The position numbers and the translations under genes are program-made. From Kitasatospora sp. NBC_00240 (GTDB lineage: Bacteria > Actinomycetota > Actinomycetes > Streptomycetales > Streptomycetaceae): DNA of 64,000 bases. The stretch covers positions 62,001 through 126,000 of the forward strand of contig NZ_JAPEMU010000002.1 in assembly GCF_026342405.1 (NCBI RefSeq), given 5' to 3'. Each line of letters begins with the position of its first letter. Within the stretch, counting starts at the first letter, position 1. The notes under the pieces are model-generated. The model saw only the letters and a list, made by a program, of their open reading frames with translations. It was not told the origin of the DNA and did not search any database. This document shows, piece after piece, positions 62,827-64,000 of this stretch.

Positions 62827-63277
62827 GACCGTGCCTCCGCGTGACTGAAATGTGTCGAGGGGGTTTCGCCCCCGTTGCTTCCCTTGCGAGTTTTATACAG
62901 TCGGCTTTCTCGCCCGAGGCGCCCCACATTGGAATAAGATTTGCCCGTTTACGCCCGCATGTGACGCACGTCATGCGAGGTCAGGGCGGTAGTACCAGTT
63001 GTGGTTCAGCCCGCTTGCCGCTCCCTCGGAGTTTGTTTTCCTCCGCCGTCGCTGCCCGCTGCGGGCACGGGCGCCCCTCGCAGGAGTCGCAGGGACGCCA
63101 CCGCACTCCTGTCGGCCCTGATCGGCGGGATCTTTCCGGGTCCAGGCCCCGTCCCGCACGACCTGCATGGATTGGGCCTACCCAAATCAGATGTTTTGGG
63201 GCAATCTGGACTAATACCAGCGCAGCCGAACCGTTGCCGAGCATCCCAGCCCTTGAGCCACCCCTAAGGCGTGGACC
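62827..63277. promoter_or_regulatory. Divergent deoR/STAS intergenic region
   Basis: 451 bp without a supported gene. An AT-richer patch (62890-62945) and the palindrome tgacg-ca-cgtca (62963-62974) are candidates for the deoR promoter and operator. Nothing else recognised. Confidence 0.4.
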
Positions 63278-63700
63278 ATGAAGCCCCAGGACCTCCTGCA
63301 CACGCACATCGTCGCCTCCACCGAGACCGCGCTCCTGAAGCTCGCGGGCGAACTCGACATGGCCACGGCGCCACTCGTGGACCAGGCGGTTGCCGACTGC
63401 CTCGCCGGCGGCGTACTGCGGCTGAACATCGATCTCGCGGCGGTCACCTTCTGCGACGCCGCAGGGCTGCGGGCGCTCGAACGCGCGAACCGCGCGAGCG
63501 CCGCCCACTGCACGGTGTTCCGCCTGGCGGGCATACATCGCCGACTGCGGCGCACCTTCGGGCTCCATCTCGCGAGCGGCCTCATCGCTCCGGCGATGAC
63601 CGATCTGACGCGGCTGCGCGGCGCAGCGCAGCGGACCACGGAGGACAGGATGGGCACCTCGACGCACGCGTGGGCGAGCCAGATCTGTCCCGCTCCGTGA
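63278..63700 (+). CDS. STAS-domain protein (anti-sigma-factor antagonist-like) lacking the phospho-serine
   Basis: 140 aa. STAS fold: TALLKLAGELDMATAPLVDQ, LRLNIDLAAVTFCDAAGLRA, RVFRLAGIHRRLRRTFGLHLA-type spacing. The usual D-S-S-G or D-A-S-G site reads D60-A-A-G63, so the Ser phosphorylated in SpoIIAA-type antagonists is Ala 62 here. The C-terminal 30 residues are an unstructured extension. AAGGCG precedes the ATG. Such a protein could be constitutively active or act as a different kind of adaptor. Confidence 0.82.
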   Translation: MKPQDLLHTHIVASTETALLKLAGELDMATAPLVDQAVADCLAGGVLRLNIDLAAVTFCDAAGLRALERANRASAAHCTVFRLAGIHRRLRRTFGLHLASGLIAPAMTDLTRLRGAAQRTTEDRMGTSTHAWASQICPAP

Positions 63701-63824
63701 TTGGTCAGCAGCAGACGCGCGGCGGTCGCCGCCCGGGCGGGTGAGTTCCGGCCCGCCGGGACCTTCGGTCGGTCCGGAACGGCTCCCGTTTCCAACCGGC
63801 CGGTCCGCCCCGCACAACGCCAGG

Positions 63825-63859
63825 ACGCCGGTCTTCGGACGTGTCCCGAAGACCGGCGT
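63825..63859. terminator. Bidirectional hairpin between the STAS gene and the partial permease gene
   Basis: Perfect 14-bp stem acgccggtcttcgg/ccgaagaccggcgt with a 7-base loop, between the convergent stops at 63700 and 63936. Confidence 0.82.
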
Positions 63860-63935
63860 GGCCCGTCACTACAGATTCGCGCCGTCCGACCGGGTGGCCC
63901 CGGCGACGGGTCCACCGGACTGTGGTCCGCGAAGC

Positions 63936-64000
63936 TCACTTGACGGAGCCGGCCATGGCGCCTTGGACGAAGTAACGCTGGAACGAGAAGAAGACGATCA
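63936..64000 (-). CDS. C-terminus of a sugar ABC transporter permease (partial)
   Basis: The last 21 or so codons read IVFFSFQRYFVQGAMAGSVK then stop, the typical end of a MalG/CUT1-type permease (compare LVQGMSLGAVK at 58769). The remainder and its operon lie beyond the window. Confidence 0.75.
   Translation of the reverse strand, partial: IVFFSFQRYFVQGAMAGSVK

Overview
The window reads as a high-GC actinomycete chromosome, most likely Streptomyces or a close relative such as Kitasatospora. The grounds are GC-rich third codon positions with long chance ORFs on the opposite strand, many GTG starts, a WhiB-family regulator, a type VII secretion (T7SS/ESX) locus with eccB, eccC and eccD, and sugar ABC importers without a dedicated ATPase. 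I saw no rRNA, tRNA or CRISPR array.

Positions 1-41111 form one T7SS locus. eccC runs rightwards from 37134. eccD, eccB, two WXG100 proteins, a helical YxxxD protein, a PPE-like glycine-rich repeat protein, a YbaB-like protein and a WXG100-like protein run leftwards as a probable operon. That operon ends in an enormous gene starting at GTG 29221 and still open at base 1: at least 9,740 codons with no stop. The encoded polypeptide begins with the WXG100-like (CpnT-type) domain of T7SS toxins. It carries two separate zinc-metallopeptidase motifs, an OmpA-like segment, a MerR-like segment, tandem copies of 1,600-1,800-residue modules, and no cysteine that I could find. It resembles the giant 'lonely Cys' polymorphic-toxin proteins of Streptomyces and is the most remarkable object here. 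I see no eccE and no mycP.

Positions 41182-43792 hold an M20-family peptidase gene split by a tnpB-only IS200/IS605-type element. Its ends can be placed to the base: a TTGAT target on one side, and restoration of the M20 reading frame on removal. Positions 44141-47140 carry a branched-chain amino-acid-type binding lipoprotein and an APC-family amino-acid permease.

Positions 47713-50795 are a second T7SS effector patch. It holds a 618-aa protein with the same N-terminal domain as the giant protein, fused to an arginine-type ADP-ribosyltransferase toxin domain, then a small two-TM protein and an EspC/WXG100-like YxxxD protein. A WhiB regulator follows. Positions 51346-56693 encode a fused Liv-type importer (LivK; LivH-LivM in one chain; LivG-LivF in one chain). 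The C-terminal tail of the LivGF chain is a paralogue of the small two-TM protein next to the toxin.

Positions 56851-62826 are a polyol/sugar catabolic operon: DeoR regulator, binding lipoprotein, two permeases, zinc polyol dehydrogenase and PfkB kinase, translationally coupled and closed by a strong hairpin. The right end has a STAS-domain protein lacking the usual phosphoserine, and the last codons of another sugar-importer permease.
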